A DNA stretch of 44,578 nucleotides. Source: Chloroflexota bacterium (GTDB taxonomy: Bacteria; Chloroflexota; Anaerolineae; J036; Brachytrichaceae). The notes beneath the pieces were generated by a model. It did not search any database. It saw nothing but the letters and a program-made list of their open reading frames with translations, and was not told the origin of the DNA. A program made the position numbers and the translations under genes. Positions 26,901-34,432 of the stretch are shown piece by piece (within the stretch, counting starts at the first letter, position 1; the number at the start of each line of letters is the position of its first letter). The stretch spans positions 1 through 44,578 of the forward strand of contig JAJYKL010000030.1 in assembly GCA_021788625.1 (NCBI GenBank). The letters are read 5' to 3'.

Positions 26901-27002
26901 GTACTATTCGGCGCCCTGTTCTCAGTTGTACTGGCTGGACTAGCGGCATTTCTGAGGCAGTTGCACATCTTCCAGGCCATCAAGATGGGCGAGACGCAAT
27001 AA
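23940..27002 (+). CDS. FtsX/MacB-type permease, large
   Basis: A 1020-aa membrane protein with two FtsX-like permease modules: N-terminal helix (about 18-42), a large extracytoplasmic domain, helices around 335-465 and 530-570, a second extracytoplasmic domain containing a Ser/Thr-rich linker (about 640-690), and C-terminal helices (about 880-1010) with RRRTIELGILRAIGLSG, the usual FtsX hallmark. Such proteins normally pair with a LolD/MacB-type ATPase for lipoprotein, peptide or lipid handling; none is encoded next to it, so the ATPase must be elsewhere. Confidence 0.85.
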   Translation: MRSFRTFIAIFAIAWRRLWAKRGLALASALGFVMAVALAYTLPLYADSVYQRILNRDINSRASAYGGAGSRIPPFRFTFRYDSWENYPSADKLLMTWAPRIIGLPLQTTTRYFQTDSFRVFAFDTLTSTQVAQPLFWAPIVSIDHFADHISFVDGQMADDATLAAPTNQSPADPDIQQLKNKPEIKVIVSQTLAKDMGLNLGDRLVLVSKQDFRSAVKQPVYIAGIWIPRDPSDPYWGDYSWDVMQKMIFISRNSFLLLAPAMKSELSQVSWNLDFQGIQMHVWDVPNFVGRIKALQRLLQQQQLPISIGYSPQARLLAYQSQSRVLTEQLYAFSMPVFVLVFAFLILVAGLMTNDQRNEIAVLRSRGAAAAQVFGISLLEALVLGAIGVLLAVPVAIGIAEVLGQTRSFMTFTGTEWLTASDWLSALMAGTPLVASVVPPGLLVAGVAIVITVLPVLSAARHTIITYKQEQARAMMKPLWQRAWFDLLLLIPAGYWTYLLLKQDAVTIPGLGAGVVGSTATTDPFSNPAMFLVPALAMLALTLLFIRLVPLIMRLLSWLLAKLPGVTLVLAMRQLARSPSLYVVPMFLLMLTLALATFTSSVASTLDANLIQQTRYSVGGDVLLKQTGEQGGSTLPSEDVTANSSSSGSTSGMSIGNIGVQVGDSSSSTQASSAAAPPVNTGPQYDFLPISQYLQVPQVQAATRVGRYPATFHFGGGGDVQGYVEGIDRLDFPRVAFWRDDFATKSLGALMNDLAINSDGVLVPASVMRQYGLSVGDRIPVSMFFSGEKIDASLKVVGSFNLWPTWYPDNSSDGPLFVGNLDYLFEEAQGQFPYDVWIKVDAGADPSLIAPRVRALGQQAYASDVRTIIEQQLNRPERQGLFGVLTIGFLAAAIFTALGFALYAVFSLRRRTIELGILRAIGLSGTQMSTFVGWELVLVLLLGAAGGTALGIAASQLYIPFLQANDVQQALPFQVMINWTQVGVIYVLFGALFSVVLAGLAAFLRQLHIFQAIKMGETQ

Positions 27003-27434
27003 TGGCCGATGCTGTATGGAGTGTCCATTGAGGTAAAACCATGTTCTGTCACGGTGTCTTCAGTAGCCGAGGTGTAAAAACAGTTAGAGCTTGTATTAGT
27101 GCTTGAAAACAGAGCGGCTTGCAGTTAACAACAAGGTCCCCGGCAGTCATGTTGAGCGTTCATGGTGAGCTTGTCGAACCATCCTTCGACAAGCTCAGGA
27201 TGATCATGGTGAGCTGGTCGAACTATCCTTTGTCAAGCTTAGGATGTACCCTTCGGCAAGCTCAGGATAAATGCCTAATACCTTGCGTTTAGTCGCAAGC
27301 CGCTCCAGACAATACAACATGAGCTATACTAACTCCGTAAACGCTTCATTGTCTCTGCAGGATGGCTCGGCGCAGTTTGGATTCTTTGCAAGCCCAACCA
27401 GGTTGATGTAAGAGTAGAGGAGTTGGAGGTAGGT
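27003..27434. other. Gene-free region carrying palindromic repeats
   Basis: The 432 bp contain no convincing gene. They hold the hairpin repeat cluster described at 27161-27272, enclosed by an 11-bp inverted pair (GAGCGGCTTGC at 27112-27122, GCAAGCCGCTC at 27295-27305). GGAGGTAGGT at the end is the ribosome site of the next gene. The promoter for that gene presumably lies in 27300-27420 but is not assignable. Confidence 0.6.
27161..27272. repeat. Dispersed hairpin repeat, 2.5 units
   Basis: Unit 1 (27161-27204) contains GAGCTTGTCGAA (27167-27178) and TTCGACAAGCTC (27185-27196), a perfect 12-bp stem with a 6-base loop. Unit 2 (27205-27247) is a degraded copy with GAGCTGGTCGAA and TTTGTCAAGCTTAGG. 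A partial third copy follows to about 27272. The same family recurs as a tandem array at 44442-44578. Confidence 0.9.
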
Positions 27435-27878
27435 ATGAAAGGCTCAGTCGGGGAGATGATGAGCCATGTCATCCCGTTTGTCGTGCTGACGGCTGTCGTC
27501 TGTGCAGCGTGCAGTTCGCTCCCCATTTCTGCAGTCCCGACCGCGGATGTTCCTCATGCATCCGCTGATAAGCACACAATTTCCGCCGCAGCACCACCTG
27601 GTAAACCATTGTTCGTAGAGTTTTATACCACGTGGTGCGAACCGTGCAGGCAAATGGAGCCGACTATTGCAAAACTCGAGGGTGTATACGGAAATCGTGT
27701 TAATTTCCTGCTTCTTGATGCCGCCGGCGCAACGCAGGAAAAGATCAAATACCGATACGTCAGCCAACCACAGATCGTGCTCGTAGATCGGCAAGGTAAA
27801 ATCGTAGATACGATCTATGGTCTACAGGGATATGATGGACTGAAAGCACAGGTCGATAAACTGCTGACCATGCCATGA
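27435..27878 (+). CDS. Exported thioredoxin-like protein
   Basis: 147 aa. Hydrophobic N-terminal signal (about 10-25) ending in VVCAACSS, which may be a non-standard lipobox or a simple membrane anchor, then a thioredoxin fold with active site WCEPC (67-71) in FVEFYTTWCEPCRQMEP and a cis-proline in VSQPQIVLVDRQG. Predicted to act outside the membrane as a TlpA-like thiol-disulfide oxidoreductase. ATG 27435 has GGAGG about five bases upstream. Partner unknown; it stands alone between two gene-free regions. Confidence 0.85.
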   Translation: MKGSVGEMMSHVIPFVVLTAVVCAACSSLPISAVPTADVPHASADKHTISAAAPPGKPLFVEFYTTWCEPCRQMEPTIAKLEGVYGNRVNFLLLDAAGATQEKIKYRYVSQPQIVLVDRQGKIVDTIYGLQGYDGLKAQVDKLLTMP

Positions 27879-28227
27879 TCGTTCCGCCAGGTTTATTTCA
27901 GCAGAGTCGCTGCGTTGGTCTATAACTTAAATTGACAACCGGACAAGTAATGCTATAAATAATGCAACGTGACACCATAGTGGGGCCATCTGCTCATTAA
28001 GTCGCCGTCTCACTCAGATGCTCGCACTTTCATCAACGCCTGCCCCTACAAGTGGCACCAGTTGCTATTCGAGTTGTTATCTTTCAAAAGGAGGTGGCAA
28101 GGGATCCTTCATTCGAGAATGGTGCATGCTTTCACCATCATAGTTCGCATCCCACGAACATCACGCGACACTCTTTTGGTTTCCGATTGTTTGAGGCAGA
28201 ACGACACATGTAAGGAGGATATATCCA
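27879..28227 (+). promoter_or_regulatory. Promoter and long leader of the ABC importer operon
   Basis: TTGACA (27932-27937) and TATAAA (27954-27959) with 16-base spacing form a good sigma-70-type promoter, giving a leader of about 260 bases before the binding-protein gene. Within it, AAAGGAGGTGG near 28087-28097 looks like a ribosome site with no convincing gene behind it. AAGGAGG sits before the ATG at 28228. No recognised riboswitch. Confidence 0.5.
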
Positions 28228-30117
28228 ATGTCCAAGCGATTCGAGGCAGTAGGATTTGCGGTTGCCATCGCGATGGTACTGGCAGCCTGCAGTACTCCAG
28301 CTGCCGCACCGACTGCAACGACGGAAATCGTCAATCCACCGGTATTGAATACAGCAACCTCAACTTCTGCGGCCGCCGCCGCGACCAACACACCCGCCGC
28401 CGCGACTGACACGCCAGCTGCCGCAACAGACACACCCGCCGCGGCTGCAGCGACGGATACGCCAGCCGCTGCAGCGGCCCAGCCGTTTGTGCTCAATGGC
28501 GTGACGATGCCCTTCCCGCGCAACGAGGCGGTGGTCAATGACCAGGTGAACTTCGCAGTATTCGATAGCTTCAACCCCTTCATCCCCAACGGCAATGAGT
28601 TCGCTGCCGGCATGGAACAGATCTCCATGGAGTATCTGTGGTACGTCAACTATGCCACCGGTGACATCGTCCCATGGCTGGCTGACAGCTTTGAATACAA
28701 CTCTGACTACACCCAGTTGACCATCCATGTGCACAAGGGTGTGACCTGGAATGATGGCCAGCCCTTCACGGCGAACGACATCGTTTACACGTTCCAGATG
28801 CGCCAGAAGAACCCCGGTGCACTGGGCGACCCGGATCCGAACAAGGTGGTTTCGCAGATCAGCGCGCCGGATGACTACACGGTGGTGTACAAGTTCAACA
28901 CGCCACAGCCGCGCTACCATCTGCAGTTCTACTGCACCATCTGCACAGGCGCCTTCATTATCCCGCAACACATTTGGTCCAAGCAGGATCCAGCCACCTT
29001 CAAGAACAACCCGCCCGTGACCACTGGCCCGTACATGCTGGACAAGACATATCCAGAGCAGAAGATCTTCGTATGGAAGAAGAACCCGAACTACTGGAAT
29101 AAGGCCAAGTATGATCCCGCTCCGCAGTATGTGATCTACCGCACTGGTGCGAGCACCTCCGACGCCCAGTTCGCCGAGGCCAAGGCCGGCAATAGCGACA
29201 TCTTCGGTCTGGATAACGCGCTCTATGCGCAGCAGAAGGACCAGATCCCGCTCATTCACCAGGTGGCGTACGTCGATCCATGCCCGCGCGCTGTCTGGTT
29301 CAATCATGCCAAGGCTCCGTTCAATAATGGGACGTTCGACCGTGCCCTGTCGATGACGATGAACCGCCAGAAGTGGGCCACCAACATCTGGATCCCCGCG
29401 TCCAAGCCGGCAGTTGGCCTGTGGGCAGATTACCGCAACCTGGACAAATACATCAATACCAGCTCAGATGCCAAGTGGCATACCTTCGACTACGATCCGC
29501 AAGCTGCCGTGAAGCTCATGGAGACCATTGGTTACAAGCAGTCCAACGGTCAACTGCTGGACTCCACGGGAAAGCAGGTTACATTCGTAGTGGGCACACC
29601 CACTGGCCCCTCTGATAACGAGTACAAGATGGCTCAGGACTGGATCCAGGATCTGAAGGCCATCGGCATCAATGCCTCGCTCCAAAACTTCCAGCAACCT
29701 CCATGGTTCAACAACGTCAGCATGGGCAACTGGGACGTCGGCCTGTGGTGGTTCTGTGGCGCAACCGTGGACCCGATGGAGCTCTACAGTGGATACTTGT
29801 GCAACCAGGTCGTCCCTGTCGGGCAGAATGCCACCAAGGGCAACGATGTGCGCTACTGCGATAAGAACTTCGATGCAGTCGTCAACCAGCTCATGAAGCT
29901 TACCCCCGACGACCCGAAGGCGATGCCGCTCTACCAGCAGGCATTTGACATTTGGATGCAGGACCCGCCTGGCGTGCCACTCATTCAAACCTACTATACG
30001 GCGTACTATAACGACCAGTACTGGGCCAATATGCCTACCAACAAGAACCTGTACACGGTACCGTTCAACTGGTGGGGGCAGATTGTGTTCGTACTGTTCA
30101 ACATCAAACCCAAGTGA
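28228..30117 (+). CDS. ABC-transporter substrate-binding lipoprotein (SBP_bac_5)
   Basis: Extracytoplasmic binding protein of an Opp/Dpp-type importer. 629 aa; lipobox VLAAC with Cys21, then a low-complexity TPAAATD-repeat linker (about 40-90) that tethers the domain away from the membrane. The SBP_bac_5 fold is shown by HKGVTWNDGQPFTANDIVYTF, TGPYML and WKKNPNYWNKA. Family members bind peptides or, often in Chloroflexota and Thermotogae, oligosaccharides; the sugar-enzyme neighbourhood here favours oligosaccharides. Strong AAGGAGG ribosome site. It is separated from the permease genes by a 30-bp palindrome, as is common where the binding protein is made in excess. Confidence 0.95.
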   Translation: MSKRFEAVGFAVAIAMVLAACSTPAAAPTATTEIVNPPVLNTATSTSAAAAATNTPAAATDTPAAATDTPAAAAATDTPAAAAAQPFVLNGVTMPFPRNEAVVNDQVNFAVFDSFNPFIPNGNEFAAGMEQISMEYLWYVNYATGDIVPWLADSFEYNSDYTQLTIHVHKGVTWNDGQPFTANDIVYTFQMRQKNPGALGDPDPNKVVSQISAPDDYTVVYKFNTPQPRYHLQFYCTICTGAFIIPQHIWSKQDPATFKNNPPVTTGPYMLDKTYPEQKIFVWKKNPNYWNKAKYDPAPQYVIYRTGASTSDAQFAEAKAGNSDIFGLDNALYAQQKDQIPLIHQVAYVDPCPRAVWFNHAKAPFNNGTFDRALSMTMNRQKWATNIWIPASKPAVGLWADYRNLDKYINTSSDAKWHTFDYDPQAAVKLMETIGYKQSNGQLLDSTGKQVTFVVGTPTGPSDNEYKMAQDWIQDLKAIGINASLQNFQQPPWFNNVSMGNWDVGLWWFCGATVDPMELYSGYLCNQVVPVGQNATKGNDVRYCDKNFDAVVNQLMKLTPDDPKAMPLYQQAFDIWMQDPPGVPLIQTYYTAYYNDQYWANMPTNKNLYTVPFNWWGQIVFVLFNIKPK

Positions 30118-30223
30118 TAGGTAGGAGTTCCGATTCTTATGCCGATATCGTCGCTATGGAGTAGGCTCGATTACGGTGCTGAAGGAATAACGAGCAGTCC
30201 CATACCAACGGTATCATGAGTGT

Positions 30224-30253
30224 GGTAGGGGCGCACGATCGTGCGCCCCTACC
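30224..30253. repeat. Perfect 30-bp palindrome between binding-protein and permease genes
   Basis: The sequence from GGTAGGGGCGCACGA (30224-30238) is followed immediately by its exact reverse complement (30239-30253). It is GC-rich without a U-tract. It could be a dispersed REP-type element that also protects the upstream mRNA or lowers read-through into the permease genes. Confidence 0.9.
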
Positions 30254-30289
30254 TGGTAATAGGCTAGCCAACTTTCCACTACCACGGTT

Positions 30290-31318
30290 ATGCTAAAAAG
30301 ACACCCAATCTTCATGTATTACTTCCGGAAGGTGATTACTTATCTATTCACCATCTGGGGCGCCTTTACGCTTACATTTTTCCTCTTTCGCTTATTGCCT
30401 GGTAATCCGGTGGAGGCGTGGGTGGCAACGCTTCAACGGCAATACTCGGTGTCCTCCACGAGCATTGCGAGTACAGCGGATTACTACAAGCAACAATTTG
30501 GTTTGAATGGCCCATTGGGTGAGCAGTATGTACGGTACATGTATCAGGTCTTCATCAAGGGCAACCTGGGTCCCTCTTTCGTAAACTATCCCGACCCAGT
30601 ACAGGTGCTCATTCTCCGGCGTCTGCCATGGACCATCTTCCTGCTTGGTGTATCGGTTCTTCTTTCCTGGTTCCTGGGCATTATTGTTGGTTTGTTTGCC
30701 GGTTGGTTCCGTGAAAGCCGGTTAAGCAGCATGATCACCAACGTGGCCATAGCGCTTTCACAGATTCCCGCCTACCTGATCGCGCTCTTCCTCGTGTTGT
30801 TCCTGGGCTACCAGTTGGGCATCTTTCCTACGCGTGGTGCCTGGGACGCGCAATATCCGATCGGTTTTAATCTGCCGTTCATCCTGAGCGCGCTGAAACA
30901 TGCCATTCTGCCCGTCACTTCCATCGTGCTGGTGTCGGTGGCAGGTTGGATTTTGACCACGCGCTCTCTCATCGTTACACAACTCGGCGAAGACTATTTA
31001 AACTACGCTGAGGCGAAAGGACTTAAGCCATGGAACATTATGCGGCGTTATGCGCTGCGTAACATTATGCTGCCTCAAACCACTGGGTTGGCTCTTACAC
31101 TAGGCGCCATTTTCAATGGACAATTGCTCATTGAGCTGTTGTTCGTCTACCCCGGTCTGGGAGATTTGCTCAACATTGCCATAAACGATTACGACTTCAA
31201 TACGGTACTCGGGATCATTTTGATTTCCATATTAAGCGTGATGACAGCCAGCCTGTTGATCGATCTGGCGCTGCCGCTGATCGACCCGCGCATTCGCACT
31301 CAGATTCAAGCGGCGTAA
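30290..31318 (+). CDS. ABC importer permease, DppB/OppB-like
   Basis: 342 aa, six membrane helices. N-terminal FTLTFFLFRLLPGNPVEAW is typical of the DppB/OppB class, and the EAA loop reads YAEAKGLKPWNIMRRYALRN (about 241-260), where it docks with the ATPases. It forms the translocation channel together with the product of the next gene. The start has no strong ribosome site. 172 bases separate it from the binding-protein gene. Confidence 0.95.
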   Translation: MLKRHPIFMYYFRKVITYLFTIWGAFTLTFFLFRLLPGNPVEAWVATLQRQYSVSSTSIASTADYYKQQFGLNGPLGEQYVRYMYQVFIKGNLGPSFVNYPDPVQVLILRRLPWTIFLLGVSVLLSWFLGIIVGLFAGWFRESRLSSMITNVAIALSQIPAYLIALFLVLFLGYQLGIFPTRGAWDAQYPIGFNLPFILSALKHAILPVTSIVLVSVAGWILTTRSLIVTQLGEDYLNYAEAKGLKPWNIMRRYALRNIMLPQTTGLALTLGAIFNGQLLIELLFVYPGLGDLLNIAINDYDFNTVLGIILISILSVMTASLLIDLALPLIDPRIRTQIQAA

Positions 31319-31332
31319 GGAGGTGTCGGCAT

Positions 31333-32199
31333 ATGCGATTTCTCATCCAATCCTGGAAAGTCAGCGGGAAGTTTAAGTTTGGCGTCATTACGATCAGCAT
31401 ATTGATTGTTCTGGCTCTCATCGCGCCATTTATCTATATGCCGTTTACGCAGGGTCAGATACCAGCCCGTCCGGGTGTATTTGCACCCTGGATGCTGCCG
31501 AGTCCACAGCATCCACTGGGTACCGAGGGAGCCGGCCGGGATGTATTGGGTGACTTCCTGGGGGGTTTGCAGGCAACCTTGTTGATCGGTTTCCTGGCAG
31601 GCATCGCCGCACTGGCAGTCGGGGTTGTCTTCGGTTTCGTGGCAGGTTACGAGGGCGGCACGGTTGACACCATCTTGACAACCTTCACCAACATGCTGCT
31701 GGTCATCCCTTCCTACCCCATTCTGGTAGGGCTGACACTGGTTGTGCCGCAAAAGACCCTATTTACCCTGGCGTTTATCCTGGCCCTTTTTAGCTGGCCT
31801 TTCGCCGCACGCACCATTCGGGCACAAGTGATTGGTATGAAAAATCAATCGTACGTGGAGCTGGCCAAGGTGTCAGGACAAAATGACTTTAGGATTATCT
31901 TTACGGAACTGATGCCTAACCTGATTCCCTACCTGTTAATGAGCTTCGCCTTTAGCACCGTCGGCGCCATGGTGGGCGAGGTGGGTATCTCCATTATCGG
32001 ATTAGGTCCGACCGACTCCATAACGCTGGGCATGATGATTAACCTGGCAGGGGGTTGGGGTGCGTACACACGCGGACTATGGGCCATACTTATTGTTCCA
32101 CCAGCCGTGTTGATCCTGATTTTCGTCTCCATCACTATGGTCAACCGCGGTATGGAAGAGTACCTGAACCCACGTTTACAGAATGTGACGGGAAAATAA
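31333..32199 (+). CDS. ABC importer permease, DppC/OppC-like
   Basis: 288 aa with six membrane helices and the DppC signature HPLGTEGAGRDVLGDFLGG (about 56-74). The EAA loop is VELAKVSGQNDFRIIFTELM. AAGGAGG lies ten bases before the ATG and the gene is 14 bases after the DppB-like gene. Pairs with that protein as the second half of the channel. Confidence 0.95.
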   Translation: MRFLIQSWKVSGKFKFGVITISILIVLALIAPFIYMPFTQGQIPARPGVFAPWMLPSPQHPLGTEGAGRDVLGDFLGGLQATLLIGFLAGIAALAVGVVFGFVAGYEGGTVDTILTTFTNMLLVIPSYPILVGLTLVVPQKTLFTLAFILALFSWPFAARTIRAQVIGMKNQSYVELAKVSGQNDFRIIFTELMPNLIPYLLMSFAFSTVGAMVGEVGISIIGLGPTDSITLGMMINLAGGWGAYTRGLWAILIVPPAVLILIFVSITMVNRGMEEYLNPRLQNVTGK

Positions 32200-32202
32200 C
32201 CG

Positions 32203-33282
32203 ATGTCAAATAACACAAAAGTGACCACGCCCCCTGCACCTCAGCAGGGCACCGTTCCCGCTCCCCTGTCTCAACAGCATGCTCTCCTGCAGATAAAAGA
32301 CACGCGCGTCTGGTACACCACCATTACAGGTGAGGCACGGGTGGTTGACGGTGTGGATGTGACGATAAATAAAAATGAGGTGTTTGGGCTGGCAGGCGAG
32401 AGTGGCTGTGGAAAGTCCACACTGGTGGAAGGCGTGCTGCGATTGATTAAATCACCGGGACATATTAAGTCCGGGCATGTCCTTTTCACCTACCCGAAGA
32501 GCGTTAATGGAGAAGATACAACCGTCGATCTTTTTACGATGGGTCTGAATGAGGTACGCCCCCTACGCTGGCAGCATATTGCCTATGTCCCCCAGGGAGC
32601 GATGAACTCATTGAACCCGGTGATGCGCATCGAAGATCAGATAGCTGACGCAATTCTGGAGCACAGTAAAACCACGAAGGCCAAAGCGATGGCGAATGTG
32701 CGCCAGCGCCTGGATATGGTGGGTCTTCCCGCTTCCGTTGCGCACATGTACCCTCATGAGCTCAGTGGAGGCATGAAGCAGCGTGTCACCATCGCATCGG
32801 CTATCACCTTGCGACCGGAGCTGCTTATTGCTGACGAGCCAACCACAGCCCTGGATGTGAATGTCCAGAAGGTGATCCTGCAGGAGCTGCTCGATATCCG
32901 CAAGCAACTCAACTTGACGATCGTGTATGTAAGCCATGATATGGCCGTGCACGCCGAGTTGGCCGACCGCATGGGCATCATGTATGCAGGTGTCATGATG
33001 GAGGTGGGGACCACAATACAGATTTTTAAAGACCCTCTGCACCCCTATACGCAGGGATTGATACACTCCATCCCCGACATCGGTAAGGAGCGTAAACGGG
33101 TGGAGGGTATTCCCGGTCTGGCACCCAGCCCCCTGGCGTGGCCTAACGGCTGCCGGTTCCATCCCCGCTGCCCACACGTAAAGGACATCTGCAAACGCGT
33201 CGAACCGCCGCTCCTGGAAGCCCGTCCAGGGCGATTGGTAGCCTGTCATATTTACTCTGAACTCTGGGACAAAGCAAGTTAG
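32203..33282 (+). CDS. ABC importer ATPase, DppD/OppD-like
   Basis: 359 aa. Walker A GESGCGKST (65-73), signature ELSGGMKQRV, Walker B LLIADEPTTALD, H-loop VSHD, and a C-terminal oligopeptide/dipeptide-type extension with cysteines in NGCRFHPRCPHVKDIC and ACHIY. A ~28-residue Pro/Gln-rich N-terminal extension precedes the ATPase domain. It starts three bases after the DppC-like stop. Energises the importer with the next gene's product. Confidence 0.96.
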   Translation: MSNNTKVTTPPAPQQGTVPAPLSQQHALLQIKDTRVWYTTITGEARVVDGVDVTINKNEVFGLAGESGCGKSTLVEGVLRLIKSPGHIKSGHVLFTYPKSVNGEDTTVDLFTMGLNEVRPLRWQHIAYVPQGAMNSLNPVMRIEDQIADAILEHSKTTKAKAMANVRQRLDMVGLPASVAHMYPHELSGGMKQRVTIASAITLRPELLIADEPTTALDVNVQKVILQELLDIRKQLNLTIVYVSHDMAVHAELADRMGIMYAGVMMEVGTTIQIFKDPLHPYTQGLIHSIPDIGKERKRVEGIPGLAPSPLAWPNGCRFHPRCPHVKDICKRVEPPLLEARPGRLVACHIYSELWDKAS

Positions 33283-33307
33283 GGGTGAGGTTAAGGGAAG
33301 TAGGCTC

Positions 33308-34348
33308 ATGAACACGATGTCTGATAACAATGTACCAACCCTGCAGGCCCGTAATGTAACCAAGGAATTCGCGGTCAGTGGTTCCTCGCTGCGGCGAGGT
33401 CACATTGCGGCGGTGGATCAGGTGTCACTTAGCCTGTATGCCAAGCCGCCGCAGATCATCTCGCTAGTAGGCGAGAGCGGCAGCGGCAAGACCACCTTCT
33501 CGCGTATATTGCTGGGACTGACAGGTCCCACGACTGGTGAGGTGCTCTACCGCGGTACGAATATCCTGGCGCTCAATAAGCAACAGTTCCGTGAGTACCG
33601 CTTGAATGTGCAACCTGTCTTCCAGGATCCGTACGGAATATACAATCCGTTTTACCGAATCGAACGCGTGCTGGAATTGGTGATCCACAACTTCAAACTG
33701 GCTAAAACCAAGTCCCAGGCAATCGACATGGTGGACGAGGCGTTGCGAGCTGTGGATCTGCGGCCCAACGACGTCATCGGTCGCTACCCGCACCAGCTCA
33801 GCGGAGGGGAGCGCCAGCGTGTGATGCTGGCCCGGTTGTATCTGTTGAAACCCAGGATCATCATCGCCGACGAGCCCGTTTCGATGATCGACGTGGCTGT
33901 CCGCACGCTATTCCTGAACATTTTGCTTGACTTCCGCGATAAGCTGGGTATCTCATGCCTGTTCATCACACACAACCTGTCCACAGCTTACTACCTGGGT
34001 GGTCAGATCATGGTTCTATGCTTCGGACGGGTCGTCGAGACAGGCAGTATCGACCAGGTGGTCCACAACCCTTCACACCCCTATACGCAGCAGCTCCTGA
34101 CCTCGGTGCCTTCCATCGATCCCGAAAACCGCTGGTCAACTCGCTCAAACCTGGAGTCTGTCGAACGCCCCGTCACCCACGAGGCGAACAAATGTGTATA
34201 CGTGACCCGCTGTCCGTACGCGATGCCCATCTGTTCACAACAACGCCCACCCGACTTCGCCACCGGCGAGGGCCAGTATGCAGCCTGTTTCCTGCATGAT
34301 CGCAATGTCGAGAAACCCGAAGCTGCCGTTGAAGCGGGCTTCAAGTGA
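33308..34348 (+). CDS. ABC importer ATPase, DppF/OppF-like
   Basis: 346 aa. Walker A GESGSGKTT (55-63), Q-loop PVFQDPYGIYNP, signature QLSGGERQRV, Walker B IIIADEPVSMID, H-loop ITHNLS, and the oligo_HPY tail with CVYVTRCPYAMPICSQQRP. ATG 33308 is used; an ATG three codons later is equally possible. Last gene of the importer operon, followed by a hairpin. Confidence 0.95.
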   Translation: MNTMSDNNVPTLQARNVTKEFAVSGSSLRRGHIAAVDQVSLSLYAKPPQIISLVGESGSGKTTFSRILLGLTGPTTGEVLYRGTNILALNKQQFREYRLNVQPVFQDPYGIYNPFYRIERVLELVIHNFKLAKTKSQAIDMVDEALRAVDLRPNDVIGRYPHQLSGGERQRVMLARLYLLKPRIIIADEPVSMIDVAVRTLFLNILLDFRDKLGISCLFITHNLSTAYYLGGQIMVLCFGRVVETGSIDQVVHNPSHPYTQQLLTSVPSIDPENRWSTRSNLESVERPVTHEANKCVYVTRCPYAMPICSQQRPPDFATGEGQYAACFLHDRNVEKPEAAVEAGFK

Positions 34349-34360
34349 TTTCAAGCCCGC
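34334..34360 (+). terminator. Hairpin at the end of the importer operon
   Basis: GCGGGCTT (34334-34341) and AAGCCCGC (34353-34360) form an 8-bp stem around an 11-base loop and overlap the stop codon of the last ATPase gene. The U-tract is weak (ATTCATAGT), so termination may be partial or factor-assisted. Confidence 0.5.
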
Positions 34361-34370
34361 ATTCATAGTG

Positions 34371-34417
34371 GAGACCAGGTTTCCTGGCTGATCTCAGCAC
34401 TGCAGAAACCTGGTCTC
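34371..34417. repeat. 13-bp inverted repeat, AGAAACC family
   Basis: GAGACCAGGTTTC (34371-34383) and its exact reverse complement (34405-34417) flank a 21-base loop. The core CCAGGTTTC/GAAACCTGG is shared with the element at 6023-6055, nearly 28 kb away. Confidence 0.88.
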
Positions 34418-34432
34418 TTTATGTGGAGCAAT

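Noticed and set aside
28086-28227. Small leader peptide after AAAGGAGGTGG
   Set aside because: The only start overlapping it (GTG in the ribosome site) gives a 39-codon frame with no sensible composition.
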